From contig JAIXOU010000039.1 of assembly GCA_027486585.1 (NCBI GenBank), positions 29,398 to 93,397 on the forward strand: a stretch of DNA of 64,000 bases, in the 5' to 3' direction. How positions within the stretch are numbered: position 1 is the first letter of the stretch; every line of letters begins with the position of its first letter. This document shows, in pieces, positions 53,922 through 63,752 of the stretch. A program made the translations under genes and the position numbers. The stretch is from Verrucomicrobiaceae bacterium (GTDB lineage Bacteria > Verrucomicrobiota > Verrucomicrobiia > Verrucomicrobiales > Verrucomicrobiaceae). The notes under the pieces were generated by a model. The model was not told where the DNA came from, ran no database searches, and saw nothing but the letters and a program-made list of their open reading frames with translations.

Positions 53922-55385
53922 TCAGGTTCCACAGAAAGTTTGATAGCCGCACGAGCCTGATTCAGCGGGGCGGCTGTATTCCGGAAGGCTTGAGCTGTAA
54001 TCAAAGGGCTTGCCAAGGACTTCGAGCAGGCGGTGCATGACGCTCAAGTCTGTTTTGTCTGAGGCGGCAGAGAGGGCTTCTTCGACTTTGTGATTCCTAG
54101 GGATGTAGACCGGATTGTGTTTCTGCATGATTTGCAGAGAGTCACTCATGGATTGCTGCTGGTGACTGAGGCGCTTGATCCAGCGCTGATGCCACGATGT
54201 AAATTCAGGTTCCTCACTGACTGGCTTTCCCTGGCTCAAAGTTGCAAAGGTGGTGGTGTAGTCGGCTTTAGAGGCTTGCATCCATTCTAGCAGTGCTTGA
54301 ATCAGAGCGCTGTCTTCGGCTTCTTCGGTGAAGAGTCCTAATTTGGATCTCATTCCAGCTAACCAATGCTTCTGGAAACGGCCCTGAAAGCTATGAATGG
54401 CTTCGTTAGCTTTCTCGATCGCCAGCTTTTCATTTTCATGCAGAAGGGGTAATAAGGCTTCGGCCAGTCGAGCGAGATTCCATTGGGCAATGTGTGGCTG
54501 ATTGCCGTAGGCATAGCGGCCATTGCGGTCGATGGAGCTGAAAACGGTGTCTGGGTCATAGGCATCCATGAACGCGCAGGGACCATAGTCTATGGTCTCG
54601 CCACAGATGGCCATGTTATCTGTGTTCATGACGCCGTGGATGAATCCGATATGCATCCATTGGGCGATCAATGCCGCTTGCCTTTCCATCAAGGATTCAA
54701 AGAAGCGCAGATAGATTTGTTCGACGCCTGCTACTTCCGGGAAGTGACGCTGGATGGTATAGTCTGCTAAGGCTTGAAGCTCTTCTTGGCTGCCTCTTGC
54801 TGCAGCCCATTCAAAGGTGCCGACTCGGATGTGGCTGGCTGCCACGCGTGTCAGCACAGCTCCTGGGAGCGGTTCCATTCTCCGAACTATTTCTCCCGTG
54901 GTAGCTACGGCAAGGCTGCGCGTTGTCGGGACGCCAAGAGCATGCATCGCCTCACTAATAATGTATTCCCGTAACATCGGACCTAATCCAGCGCGACCGT
55001 CGCCACTGCGTGAAAAGGGCGTCTGTCCCGCGCCTTTGAGCTGAATGTCAAAACGTTCGCCTTTCGGAGTGATCTGTTCACCCAGAAGAATCGCGCGGCC
55101 ATCTCCTAAGGCCGTAAAGTGGCCATACTGATGTCCAGCATAAGCTTGGGCCAGCGGTGCGGATCCTGTCGGTAGCAGGTTCCCCACAAACAAGGAGGCA
55201 TTCTCTTTTAAGACATCAGCCCTGAGCCCGAGTTCCATGGCCAGCGACTCATTGAAAATCACGAAATTGGCCTGTCGAACAGGAACCGGCAGAGTGGATC
55301 GGTGAAAGAGCTTGGGCAATCCAGCATACGAATGCTCCAGATTCCAACCTGCTGTTTCATGAAAGTTGTCTGAGAGAATCGACAT
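53922..55385 (-). CDS. selO: SelO protein (YdiU), protein AMPylase family
   Basis: 487 residues. The family transfers AMP from ATP to proteins through an inverted pseudokinase-like fold. Seen: VGNLLPTGSAPLAQAYAGHQ then YGHFTALGDGRAILLGEQI, LKGAGQTPFSRSGDGRAGLG, LREYIISEAMHALGVPTTRS, and the catalytic region GVMNTDNMAICGETIDYGPC followed by AFMD. The C-terminus ends YQTFCGT, with the Cys that some lineages replace by selenocysteine. It is convergent with the propeller gene, with 5 bases between stops. Confidence 0.93.
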   Translation of the reverse strand: MSILSDNFHETAGWNLEHSYAGLPKLFHRSTLPVPVRQANFVIFNESLAMELGLRADVLKENASLFVGNLLPTGSAPLAQAYAGHQYGHFTALGDGRAILLGEQITPKGERFDIQLKGAGQTPFSRSGDGRAGLGPMLREYIISEAMHALGVPTTRSLAVATTGEIVRRMEPLPGAVLTRVAASHIRVGTFEWAAARGSQEELQALADYTIQRHFPEVAGVEQIYLRFFESLMERQAALIAQWMHIGFIHGVMNTDNMAICGETIDYGPCAFMDAYDPDTVFSSIDRNGRYAYGNQPHIAQWNLARLAEALLPLLHENEKLAIEKANEAIHSFQGRFQKHWLAGMRSKLGLFTEEAEDSALIQALLEWMQASKADYTTTFATLSQGKPVSEEPEFTSWHQRWIKRLSHQQQSMSDSLQIMQKHNPVYIPRNHKVEEALSAASDKTDLSVMHRLLEVLGKPFDYSSSLPEYSRPAESGSCGYQTFCGT

Positions 55386-55408
55386 GCAATGGATGAGGTG
55401 CGGGCGGG

Positions 55409-55876
55409 CTAGGCCTGAGCTTGCAGGGCAAAGGCATGAATCGTCCGCAGCATGCTGCTCAGGCCAGATTGACGTGAGGGCGATAAAAGTTGTGCCACTC
55501 CACTATGCGCAAGTTCCTGTGGATCAAAGGCCAGGATTTCTGCTGGAGTCGCATGCTGATAAAAATCACAGATCAGGGCTGCCACGCCTTTAGAGATCAG
55601 GGCCTCGGCATCCATGTGGAAGTGAGCGTGGCCATCTCGCAGTTCGGGTTTTACCCAAAGACGTGAGATGCACCCAGCGAGCAGGTTTTCTTCCACTCGA
55701 AATTCTTCCGGCATGACTGGATAGCGGCGGCCTAGGTTCATGAGGTGCATGAGGCGCTCTTCGGCATTTGGCAATAGCTCAAAAGTTTCTTTTAACTCTG
55801 CGGACTTTGCGGAGAGGCGTGTGGATTGGCTTTCAGGGGTCATTTCAATCAAGGGATCGTCTGTTTTAACATTCAA
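55409..55876 (-). CDS. sufE: SufE-like Fe-S cluster sulfur-transfer protein
   Basis: 155 residues. SufE accepts sulfur from the cysteine desulfurase SufS. The conserved sulfur-accepting Cys lies in EENLLAGCISRLWVKPE, with LKETFELLPNAEERLMHLMN before it and HMDAEALISKGVAALICDFY after it, all typical. A second start at 55843 (MTPESQ) is possible. It starts just upstream of selO on the same strand; SelO and SufE both protect redox proteins, but no suf operon is present. Confidence 0.9.
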   Translation of the reverse strand: MNVKTDDPLIEMTPESQSTRLSAKSAELKETFELLPNAEERLMHLMNLGRRYPVMPEEFRVEENLLAGCISRLWVKPELRDGHAHFHMDAEALISKGVAALICDFYQHATPAEILAFDPQELAHSGVAQLLSPSRQSGLSSMLRTIHAFALQAQA

Positions 55877-56013
55877 TTACGCCTCTAGCCAGCAGTCCTG
55901 TGTGTTTTTGAATAGAATAACATCGCGAGAAGTTCGTCCTGAACGTAAAAAGAAATGTGTTCGCTGAATCTCCCTGCGCTCTGAATCCACACAATTACGC
56001 CAAGCATGATATT

Positions 56014-56202
56014 ATGCCTTGTTCGTTTTGCAGTGACACGTTCGTCTGTCTCTGCAACCGTGCTGCTGATTGTCCCTGTGCTCAGGTCAACCTGAGTCGA
56101 GATGAGGCTGAATGGATTGGCTGGCAGACGGATGGTGAATGCATCTGCATCACCTGTTTGTTGCGGCTACGCACCGAAGCTCGTGAGAAGCTGGGTGCTT
56201 GA
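56014..56202 (+). CDS. Small cysteine-rich CWC-family protein
   Basis: 62 residues from ATG 56014 (MPCSFCSDTFVCLCNRAADC). Nine cysteines in a CxxC...CPC...CICITC layout with LSRDEAEWIGW between fit the Cysteine-rich CWC family (PF14375 type), which is thought to bind zinc; its role is unknown. It is 55 bases upstream of the ribulose-phosphate epimerase gene on the same strand. Confidence 0.75.
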   Translation: MPCSFCSDTFVCLCNRAADCPCAQVNLSRDEAEWIGWQTDGECICITCLLRLRTEAREKLGA

Positions 56203-56257
56203 TCATGAAAAAATCGCAGTTGCAGGGTGGCTCGGCTGCGTGCTTGATCCAGTTATC

Positions 56258-56941
56258 ATGTCTGCTCTGACTCACGAAACTCCCATCATTCTTCCTTCTC
56301 TGCTGGCCGCCGACTGGTCAAACGTTGGGGCCGAAGTCGCCAAAGCTGAAAGGGCAGGGGTCAAGTGGCTGCACTTGGATGTGATGGACGGTGCCTTTGT
56401 TGATAACATCTCCTTTGGCCCGCAGATGATCCAGACGGTCAGAAAGTGCACCGATATGTATCTCGACGTGCATCTCATGATTCACCGTGCAGATCATTAT
56501 CTGGAGCGCTTTTTGAAAGCGGGTGCTGATAACATCACCATTCATGTTGAGGCAAATTACGATAGCTCCGTCACTGAGACCCTAAAGCGCATCCGCGCCG
56601 CTGGCAAGCATTGCGGCATCGCCCTGCACCCAAGCACGCCGTTTGAGGCCGCCCTACCTTATGTTCATGACATTGATCTACTGCTTGTCATGACCGTAGT
56701 GCCAGGATTTGGCGGTCAACCTTTCATGGAAAAGGAAACCATGCCAAAGCTAGCTGCTGCCCGTGATTATCGTGATCAGCATGGCCTGAAATATCATCTG
56801 GAAGTGGATGGCGGCATCTATGTCCACACCGCTCCGATTGCGAAACAAAATGGTGCCAACCTCTTTGTCTGCGGCACCTCATTCTTCGGGCCTGAGAATA
56901 CGGAGACTGCAATGCAGCAGCTACAAGACGCAGTGGTCTGA
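56258..56941 (+). CDS. rpe: Ribulose-phosphate 3-epimerase
   Basis: 227 residues from ATG 56258 (MSALTHETPIILPSLLAADW); the frame is open further upstream but unlike the family. Interconverts ribulose 5-phosphate and xylulose 5-phosphate in the pentose phosphate and Calvin pathways. TIM-barrel motifs: HLDVMDGAFVDNISFGPQMI (catalytic Asp), DVHLMIHRADHYLERFLKAG, LHPSTPFE, VMTVVPGFGGQPFMEK and LEVDGGI with the second catalytic Asp. Normal length. Confidence 0.95.
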   Translation: MSALTHETPIILPSLLAADWSNVGAEVAKAERAGVKWLHLDVMDGAFVDNISFGPQMIQTVRKCTDMYLDVHLMIHRADHYLERFLKAGADNITIHVEANYDSSVTETLKRIRAAGKHCGIALHPSTPFEAALPYVHDIDLLLVMTVVPGFGGQPFMEKETMPKLAAARDYRDQHGLKYHLEVDGGIYVHTAPIAKQNGANLFVCGTSFFGPENTETAMQQLQDAVV

Positions 56942-57028
56942 AATTCTGGTTCGATAACAAGCTATAAAAATACCGGAAGGAGTCATGCTTGAGCGGGAGC
57001 AGCAGGTGTGTAGGACGTTGGTGTTTGT

Positions 57029-60000
57029 ATGCTGAGATTGTTTTCTTCTTTGGCGTTTTTTGATCTCTTTTTGTTGGCCGTGTCTGTCTCTGCGCAGCCA
57101 GCGGATGGACTTGTGTCAAAAACCACTCATGCGGCGGCCTATGGACCGACAAAGAATGCCGTGAGGGTGGACCCCGCGAAGGATTTGCCGCGTTACCCTG
57201 CGGTAGAACCAAAGGACGCGGTGAAGACGTGGCAAGTGAAGAAGGGATTTAAGCTAGAGATTGCTGCCAGCGAGCCGCAGGTGCGCGACCCGATTGCGCT
57301 TTGTTTTGATGAACGCGGACGGATGTTTGTTTGTGAAATGATCGACTACTCGGAGATGCGGGATGTCACACCACATTTAGGCCGCATCTCGGTGCTGGAG
57401 GATGTGGATGGTGATGGCCACTTTGAAAAGAGCCAAGTCTTTGCCGACGATCTGCCTTGGCCCACAGGTCTGATTTGGGTCAATGGCGGGCTTTATGTCG
57501 GTGCCACGCCCGATATTTGGCGGTTTGAGGATCGGGATGGCGATGGCAAGGCTGAGGTTCGTGAAAAGGTATTCACGGGATTTGGCACAGGTCTGAAAAT
57601 GCTGAATGTGCAGGGGCTCATGAATAGTTTTCAGTGGGGCCAAGACAATCTCGTGCATGTGCTGGCAGGTGGAGGCAATCGTGGTGTGATCACCTGCTTG
57701 AAGCGTCCTGATTTGAAAGGGATCGAACTCAGTGGGAAAGATTTTTGGTTTGATCCGTTGACCCATGAGTTTGGTCTGGAAGCAGGCGGAGCTCAGTATG
57801 GGATGAGCTTTGACAACTATGGCCGAAAGTTTGCCTGCTCCAATTCGGACCACCTTCAATACTGGGTCTATGATGACCGCTATGCGTCGCGCAATCCTTT
57901 CTACGAGATGCCGCCTGCGCGCAAAAGCATCGCCGCAGATGGTGGGGCTGCAGAAGTCTTCCGCATCAGCCCTGATGAGCCTTGGCGCATCATCCGCACT
58001 CGCTGGCGGATTGCCGGAGTCGTGAAGGGAGCCGTCGAAGGAGGTGGTCGAGTGAGTGGTTATTTCACTGGTGCTACGGGCACGACCATCTATCGCGGTG
58101 ATGCTTACGGACCCGACTTTGTGAACAACAGCTTTACCGGTGATGCAGGTGGGCAGCTGATTCATCGAAAGGTGATTCGCTATGCAGAAGATGGTATCAA
58201 TTTGATCGGCGAACGTCCGTTGGATGAGCGTGGCTTTGAGTTTGCGGCTAGCAAGGATACTTGGGTGCGTGTGGTCAATTTTGCCAATGCTCCTGACGGC
58301 TGTCTTTATGTCTGTGACATGTATCGTGAAGTGATCGAGCATCCTTGGAGTGTGCCAGATGAGATCAAACAGCATCTGGATCTGAATAGCGGCAATGATC
58401 GTGGAAGGATCTATCGGATTGTGCCTGATAAACAAAGACCTGAGCGTATCGGACAAAAAGTCACGATCGGTCAAATCAGCCTCAATGAATTGGTTGAGAC
58501 GCTCGGCCACACGAATGGCTGGCAACGGGATACGGCATCGCGCTTGCTCTACGAACGACAAAATTTGGCAAGTGTTCCACTGCTTAAAACCCTGCTCAGG
58601 ACAAGTTCTGATCCACTGGCAAAGATTCATGCGATGAATGCTTTGCATGGGCTCAGGAATCTCGATGAAGAGTCGGTCAAGTTGGCTGCAACGGATGCAG
58701 ATGCCTTTGTCCGTGAGCGTGCGGTGACTTTGGTCGCACTTTCTGAAAAACCATTTAGCCAGAGTGTCTTGGAACGTTTGGCAAGTGACCCTTCGAACCG
58801 AGTGAAAATGGCCTACGCGATGACACTACCGAGAAGTGCTGAATCGTCTTCGGAGCAATTCAAGCTTGCGCAAGCATCTGATTCAAACCCTTGGATTAAA
58901 GCCGCCATTTTGCGCAGTGCGGGTGCAAATGCCATGTCACTTTTTGAAAGGATACTCAGTTCGGATCATCGTGAGTTGGATGAATCGTTTGTTCTATCGC
59001 TCATAGAAATGATCGGTCAGCAACAGGAGACGAAAAATCATCAGCAGTTGTTGGATTTGATGGCTTCAGAGCGCACGTCTGACGTTCAGCGGAAAGCTCG
59101 CATCAAGGCCTTTGCGGCAGGGCTTCGTCGTGTTGGTCGATCTTTGACTGAGGTTGATACGGAACGAAAGCTGTCTGCGGTTTTTACCAAAGCCGCTTCT
59201 AGGCTGACTCAAGGCCAATCAACAGACGCTGAGAAGGTGGATCTGATCGAGTTACTGGCCATGGCGAAGCAAGTTCAAGGGCAGTCAGTTTTGCAATCCT
59301 GTTTGAAAGCAGCGCATGCAGAGTCTGTGCAAGTGGCGGCTGTGCATGCCTTGTCTGGATTGGGCGATGCTCAAACAACGGTGCTGCTTTCGGCTTGGTC
59401 AGAGTTAAAGCCTAAAGCGCGTGGAGCTGTATTGGCAGCTTTGTTGAGTCGGAGTGAGGGGGCTTTCTCACTGCTCGGAGAGATGGGTTCGGGCCGAGGC
59501 GGCCCGACTCCTCGTGACCTTGCAGCTTCTCAAGTGCAGACTTTGGTGAACAACAAGAATGCCAAAATGGCTAGCTTGGCGAAGACGGTTCTGGCCACCG
59601 TGATCCCGCCCTCTCGTGAGGAGGTATTCAAGACATTTCAGCCTGCTCTGTCAGCCAAAGGAGATTCCGTTGCTGGTGAACAGGTGTTTCTTTCGCGCTG
59701 CCTCGCCTGCCATGTGGCCGATGGTCAGGGCATTGAAGTCGGGCCGAACCTGGTCACGGTGAAAACCAAAGGTCGGGAAGGATTGTTCACGGCCATTCTG
59801 GAGCCGCATAAAGAAGTGGCCTCCCAGTACATCTCCTACACCATCCAGACCAAAGATGGGCAGACATTCATCGGTCTTATATCTCAGGATGATGCCAGCA
59901 GCATGACGATCAAAATGATGGGTGGCGCTCTTATCACAGTTCAGCGCTCCAACATCCAAGGCAGTAGCTCGACAGGACAGAGCCTCATGCCCGAAGGCAT

Positions 60001-60064
60001 CGAACAAGGCATGACCGTTGAGGACATGGCTGATTTGCTCACCTTCATCGAACAACTCAAATAA
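57029..60064 (+). CDS. PVC-type membrane-bound dehydrogenase with HEAT repeats and cytochrome c
   Basis: 1011 residues. Signal peptide MLRLFSSLAFFDLFLLAVSV. An N-terminal propeller-type dehydrogenase domain (TIGR02604-like; VWQVKKGFKLEIAAS-type start, VFVCEMIDYSEMRD-like, DVDGDGHFEKSQVFADDLPW, GLYVGATPDIWRFEDRDGDG) runs to about 480. A middle HEAT-like helical region follows (TASRLLYERQNLASVPLLKT, DPLAKIHAMNALHGL). The C-terminal heme domain carries CLACH (about 891-895), TIGR02603-like. The one-polypeptide fusion of dehydrogenase, scaffold and heme c is characteristic of Planctomycetes and Verrucomicrobia. Twelve bases upstream of the ceramidase-like gene, it heads an operon. Confidence 0.9.
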   Translation: MLRLFSSLAFFDLFLLAVSVSAQPADGLVSKTTHAAAYGPTKNAVRVDPAKDLPRYPAVEPKDAVKTWQVKKGFKLEIAASEPQVRDPIALCFDERGRMFVCEMIDYSEMRDVTPHLGRISVLEDVDGDGHFEKSQVFADDLPWPTGLIWVNGGLYVGATPDIWRFEDRDGDGKAEVREKVFTGFGTGLKMLNVQGLMNSFQWGQDNLVHVLAGGGNRGVITCLKRPDLKGIELSGKDFWFDPLTHEFGLEAGGAQYGMSFDNYGRKFACSNSDHLQYWVYDDRYASRNPFYEMPPARKSIAADGGAAEVFRISPDEPWRIIRTRWRIAGVVKGAVEGGGRVSGYFTGATGTTIYRGDAYGPDFVNNSFTGDAGGQLIHRKVIRYAEDGINLIGERPLDERGFEFAASKDTWVRVVNFANAPDGCLYVCDMYREVIEHPWSVPDEIKQHLDLNSGNDRGRIYRIVPDKQRPERIGQKVTIGQISLNELVETLGHTNGWQRDTASRLLYERQNLASVPLLKTLLRTSSDPLAKIHAMNALHGLRNLDEESVKLAATDADAFVRERAVTLVALSEKPFSQSVLERLASDPSNRVKMAYAMTLPRSAESSSEQFKLAQASDSNPWIKAAILRSAGANAMSLFERILSSDHRELDESFVLSLIEMIGQQQETKNHQQLLDLMASERTSDVQRKARIKAFAAGLRRVGRSLTEVDTERKLSAVFTKAASRLTQGQSTDAEKVDLIELLAMAKQVQGQSVLQSCLKAAHAESVQVAAVHALSGLGDAQTTVLLSAWSELKPKARGAVLAALLSRSEGAFSLLGEMGSGRGGPTPRDLAASQVQTLVNNKNAKMASLAKTVLATVIPPSREEVFKTFQPALSAKGDSVAGEQVFLSRCLACHVADGQGIEVGPNLVTVKTKGREGLFTAILEPHKEVASQYISYTIQTKDGQTFIGLISQDDASSMTIKMMGGALITVQRSNIQGSSSTGQSLMPEGIEQGMTVEDMADLLTFIEQLK

Positions 60065-60076
60065 CCCCAGCTCACT

Positions 60077-61441
60077 ATGAAACACTTCTCCTGCATTTTA
60101 TTCGTTGCCTTGAGCCTGTGTGGCCCAGTTTTATCCGATGAATCGGTGCGCGTGGCCACCTTTGATGTGGATGCGACGCCGCCTCTCGGGGCACCCATGG
60201 CCTATGATGTAGTCAAGCGATTGGACGAGCTCACGCTACGCTGTCGTGGCATTGTGATTCTTGGAGCAGGGAAGCCCATGGTGCTTTGCGCCGTGGACTG
60301 GATCGGTATTGCCAATGAAAGTCATGATGCTTTCCGTGAAGCTCTGGCTAAGGCTGCGGGCACTGAGCCAGGGAGAGTTGCCGTGCACAGTCTGCATCAG
60401 CATGACGCGCCTGGCTCAGACTTTACGGCGGAAAAGATCATGCATGAATTTGGCATTCAGGGTTTTGACCGCTTTGAGGGCACCTTTCAGCGGCAAGTGA
60501 TTCAACGTGCTGCCGACGCTATCCGCACAGCCTTGCCGCTGGCGCAAACGGTCACGCATTATGGTTATGCCGATGCGGCGGTTAAAGAGGTGGCTTCCAA
60601 TCGACGGGTGGAGCGTTTAGCGGGTGGGCGCATTGGCCGCATGAGGGGCAGCAGCAATAAGATCGCTGAACTCACCGCTCTACCAGAAGGGTTGATTGAT
60701 CCCAAAGTCTCTGTCTTGGTTTTCTGGAATGCTGAAAAGCCGATTGCGGTTCTCAGTGCCTACGCTTGCCATCCACAAAGCTATTATCGGCTCGGCATCC
60801 CTAGTCCAGACTTTCCAGGGATCGCCCGTTTTATCAGGGGGCAGGACGTGAATGCAGCGCTGCATGTTCACTTCAATGGAGCTGGCGGCAATGTCGCTGC
60901 GGGGAAATACAATGACGGCTCGCAGTCAAATCGCATGCTGCTGGCCACACGCCTAGCCAAAGGCATGAGAGAGGCTTATGAAAAAGCTCCGCACTTGCCG
61001 ATTACTCCTGCTGATATTGGATGGTCCAGCATTCCGGTCAGTCTGCCGCCAGCGCCTCATCTTGATGAAGCGGATCTTGTCGCCAAACTGAAAACAGCCC
61101 CTGGAAAACCTGGCTATATCTCGCTCGCAGATCAGTTAGCTTGGCTGCGCCGTGCTAAAAGCGGACACCAAATCGACATCACTTGCCTCAAAATGGGCAC
61201 GAGTAGAATGCTACATTTACCCGGTGAACTTTTCGTTGAGTATCAGTTAGCGGCGAAAGCCATGAGACCTGACTTGAATGTTTTCATGGCGGCCTATGGC
61301 GACTACGGTCCAGGATACATCGGCACAAGCGTGGCCTACCCAGAAGGCGGCTATGAAACCAATCCAGCCGCATCGGGCGTGGCTCCAGAAGTAGAGCCAA
61401 TTCTCATGGGAGCGATGAAAAAGCTCTTGGAAGCACCGTAG
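60077..61441 (+). CDS. Neutral/alkaline ceramidase-like secreted hydrolase
   Basis: 454 residues with a signal peptide ([20 protein letters not shown]). The start of the mature protein ([20 protein letters not shown]) and [12 protein letters not shown] (metal-binding His region), [16 protein letters not shown] and [19 protein letters not shown] fit the neutral ceramidase N-terminal-like family often found beside such PVC operons; the substrate need not be ceramide. The gene starts 12 bases after the dehydrogenase stop. Confidence 0.8.
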   Translation: MKHFSCILFVALSLCGPVLSDESVRVATFDVDATPPLGAPMAYDVVKRLDELTLRCRGIVILGAGKPMVLCAVDWIGIANESHDAFREALAKAAGTEPGRVAVHSLHQHDAPGSDFTAEKIMHEFGIQGFDRFEGTFQRQVIQRAADAIRTALPLAQTVTHYGYADAAVKEVASNRRVERLAGGRIGRMRGSSNKIAELTALPEGLIDPKVSVLVFWNAEKPIAVLSAYACHPQSYYRLGIPSPDFPGIARFIRGQDVNAALHVHFNGAGGNVAAGKYNDGSQSNRMLLATRLAKGMREAYEKAPHLPITPADIGWSSIPVSLPPAPHLDEADLVAKLKTAPGKPGYISLADQLAWLRRAKSGHQIDITCLKMGTSRMLHLPGELFVEYQLAAKAMRPDLNVFMAAYGDYGPGYIGTSVAYPEGGYETNPAASGVAPEVEPILMGAMKKLLEAP

Positions 61442-61461
61442 ATAGATGGCCTGATTCACGC

Positions 61462-63747
61462 ATGACATACAGCCGAACCCTCTTTCTTTGCTTAGCCGCA
61501 GCCATTCAGGCGAATGCGGAGATTTCTTTTAATCGGGATGTGCGTCCGATTTTGTCTGAGAACTGCTTTGCCTGTCATGGCTTTGATCCGAAGCACCGAG
61601 AAGGGGATTTACGTTTGGACAACTTCGAGGGCGCTACGGCTGATCGCGATGGTTCGCGTGGCATTGTGCCTCATGACCTGAGCAAATCCGATGCCTGGCA
61701 GCGCATCATCAGCACAGACAAAGATGAGCTGATGCCGCCGCCGAAATCCCATAAACCGGCGCTTTCAGCCAAACAGCGGGACATCATCAAAACGTGGATC
61801 GAGCAAGGGGCTAAGTATGAGCGGCACTGGTCCTTTGAGCCGCCGAAACGGGCTGCGGATGGCAGCATTGACCATTTCATTCAAAAGCGTTTGGAGGAGG
61901 AGAAGCTCAAGCCATCGCCAGAGGCAGAGGCGGCTACCTTAATCCGGCGGGTCTCACTTGATCTGACCGGGCTGCCCCCGACTGAAGCGGACTTGTCTGA
62001 TCTTTCTTCATGGTCAGATAAAAAATACGAAGCCCTCGTGGATCGTCTGCTCGCCAGTCAACACTATGGCGAGCGCTGGGGCCGCTGGTGGCTGGATCAG
62101 GCACGCTATGCCGATTCCAATGGTTACTCGATCGATGCGCCTCGCCAAATTTGGAAGTATCGCGATTGGGTGATCGATGCCCTGAATCGAGACATGCCCT
62201 TTGACCAATTCACCATCGAGCAGCTCGCTGGGGATCTTTTGCCCAAGGCGACAGAGGCGCAAAAAATCGCGACAGGATTTCATCGGAATACGCAAATCAA
62301 CCAAGAGGGTGGTATCGACAAAGAACAGTTCCGCATCGATTCCGTTTTTGATCGCGTGGCGACGACTGGCACCGTTTGGCTGGGCCTGAGCATTGGCTGC
62401 GCGCAGTGCCATGATCATAAGTTTGATCCTATCGAACAAAAAGAATACTATCGGATGTTCGCTTTCTTCAACAATCAGGATGAGCCGACTCTGAAGGTCT
62501 ATGATCCAAAAGCAGACATTGTCGGCATGACAGCCGAATTTAGGGAGATCGACGCCAAGCTCAAAGCGGCAGTCAAAAAGCGCTACGCAGAGATTGCAGC
62601 CTGGGAAAAAGGGTTGACCCCCGAATTTAAAAAGCGCCTTGCTGCCGATGTGCAAAAGGCTGTCGCCAAACCTTTGGCCAAGCGATCACTGGCTGACCAT
62701 CTTGCCATGTTTGGCGTCATCGCTCCTCCAAGCGATCCAATCCGCATTCTGAATGATCGTTACAAAGAGCTCGATGTGTTATTGAATCAAGGCACCACCA
62801 CCATGATCATGGCGGAGCTTCCGAAACCGCGCAAAACGACCGTTTTTATCAAAGGCGACTTCACGCGCCCAGCAGATGAAGTCACGCCGGGCACACTTAA
62901 AGTGCTGCACTCACTCCGATCTGCTGGCCCGCAGCCGAATCGCCTTGATCTGGCGCGTTGGATTGTGAGTCCGCAAAACCCTCTTACCGCTCGTGTCATG
63001 GTGAATCGCGTCTGGCAGCAGTATTTTGGGCGCGGCCTGGTCGAGACCGAAAACGACTTTGGCATGCAGGGCACGGCTCCATCGCACCCAGAGTTGCTTG
63101 ATTGGTTGGCCACAGAGTTGCTTGCCAAAAAGTGGAGTCTGAAGGATCTGCATCGCCTCATCGTCACCTCCAAAACTTATCGTCAGAGCTCCGCCAATAG
63201 GCCTGATTTAATCGAGAAAGATCCGCAAAATGTCCTGCTCGCTCGTCAGACACGGTTGCGTTTGGATGCTGAAGTGGTGCGGGATGTTTGCCTCAGTGCC
63301 AGTGGTCTGCTTTCACCCAAGTTAGGCGGCCCACCTGTCTATCCACCAATTCCCGAAGGCGTCATGGGCGTGGGGCAGGTGAAGCGGATCTGGACCGTCA
63401 GTAAGGGGGCGGATAAATACCGGCGCGGCCTTTACACCTTTATCTATCGCGCCTCGCCACCGCCATCGCTGACTGTCTTTGATGCTCCCGAAGGCTTCAG
63501 TTCTTGTACTCGCCGCATTCGCAGTAACACACCGCTGCAGGCACTCACGTTGATGAATGACAGCGGCTTCTTTGAGTTTGCCCAGGCGTTGGAAAAGATC
63601 ATTCAAAAGGAGGGACTGGAAACGGCCTTCAAGCGCTGCACCTCCCGTGTGCCCAAGTCGGATGAGCTTGCCGTCTTGAAAAAACTCGACTCCCTGAATG
63701 CCGCGCGCACACTGCTGAACCTCGACGAAACCGTGACTCGGGAATAA
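61462..63747 (+). CDS. Planctomycete-type cytochrome c protein with DUF1549 and DUF1553
   Basis: 761 residues. Signal peptide [20 protein letters not shown]. An N-terminal heme motif CFACHG (Cys35, Cys38, His39) in [20 protein letters not shown] with [20 protein letters not shown] defines the PSCyt1 domain. The DUF1549 domain ([51 protein letters not shown] with a second CxxCH) and DUF1553 ([40 protein letters not shown]) follow. Proteins of this type always accompany DUF1501 genes. Biochemical function is unknown, but a periplasmic redox role follows from the two heme sites. Confidence 0.92.
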   Translation: MTYSRTLFLCLAAAIQANAEISFNRDVRPILSENCFACHGFDPKHREGDLRLDNFEGATADRDGSRGIVPHDLSKSDAWQRIISTDKDELMPPPKSHKPALSAKQRDIIKTWIEQGAKYERHWSFEPPKRAADGSIDHFIQKRLEEEKLKPSPEAEAATLIRRVSLDLTGLPPTEADLSDLSSWSDKKYEALVDRLLASQHYGERWGRWWLDQARYADSNGYSIDAPRQIWKYRDWVIDALNRDMPFDQFTIEQLAGDLLPKATEAQKIATGFHRNTQINQEGGIDKEQFRIDSVFDRVATTGTVWLGLSIGCAQCHDHKFDPIEQKEYYRMFAFFNNQDEPTLKVYDPKADIVGMTAEFREIDAKLKAAVKKRYAEIAAWEKGLTPEFKKRLAADVQKAVAKPLAKRSLADHLAMFGVIAPPSDPIRILNDRYKELDVLLNQGTTTMIMAELPKPRKTTVFIKGDFTRPADEVTPGTLKVLHSLRSAGPQPNRLDLARWIVSPQNPLTARVMVNRVWQQYFGRGLVETENDFGMQGTAPSHPELLDWLATELLAKKWSLKDLHRLIVTSKTYRQSSANRPDLIEKDPQNVLLARQTRLRLDAEVVRDVCLSASGLLSPKLGGPPVYPPIPEGVMGVGQVKRIWTVSKGADKYRRGLYTFIYRASPPPSLTVFDAPEGFSSCTRRIRSNTPLQALTLMNDSGFFEFAQALEKIIQKEGLETAFKRCTSRVPKSDELAVLKKLDSLNAARTLLNLDETVTRE

Positions 63748-63752
63748 CTGCT

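Noticed and set aside
53922..53945. Selenocysteine at the SelO C-terminus
   Set aside because: The C-terminal residue is encoded by an ordinary Cys codon before the stop; there is no in-frame TGA.
57377..58648. A 423-codon open frame antisense to the dehydrogenase gene
   Set aside because: It is complementary to well-supported coding sequence and carries no recognisable motif.
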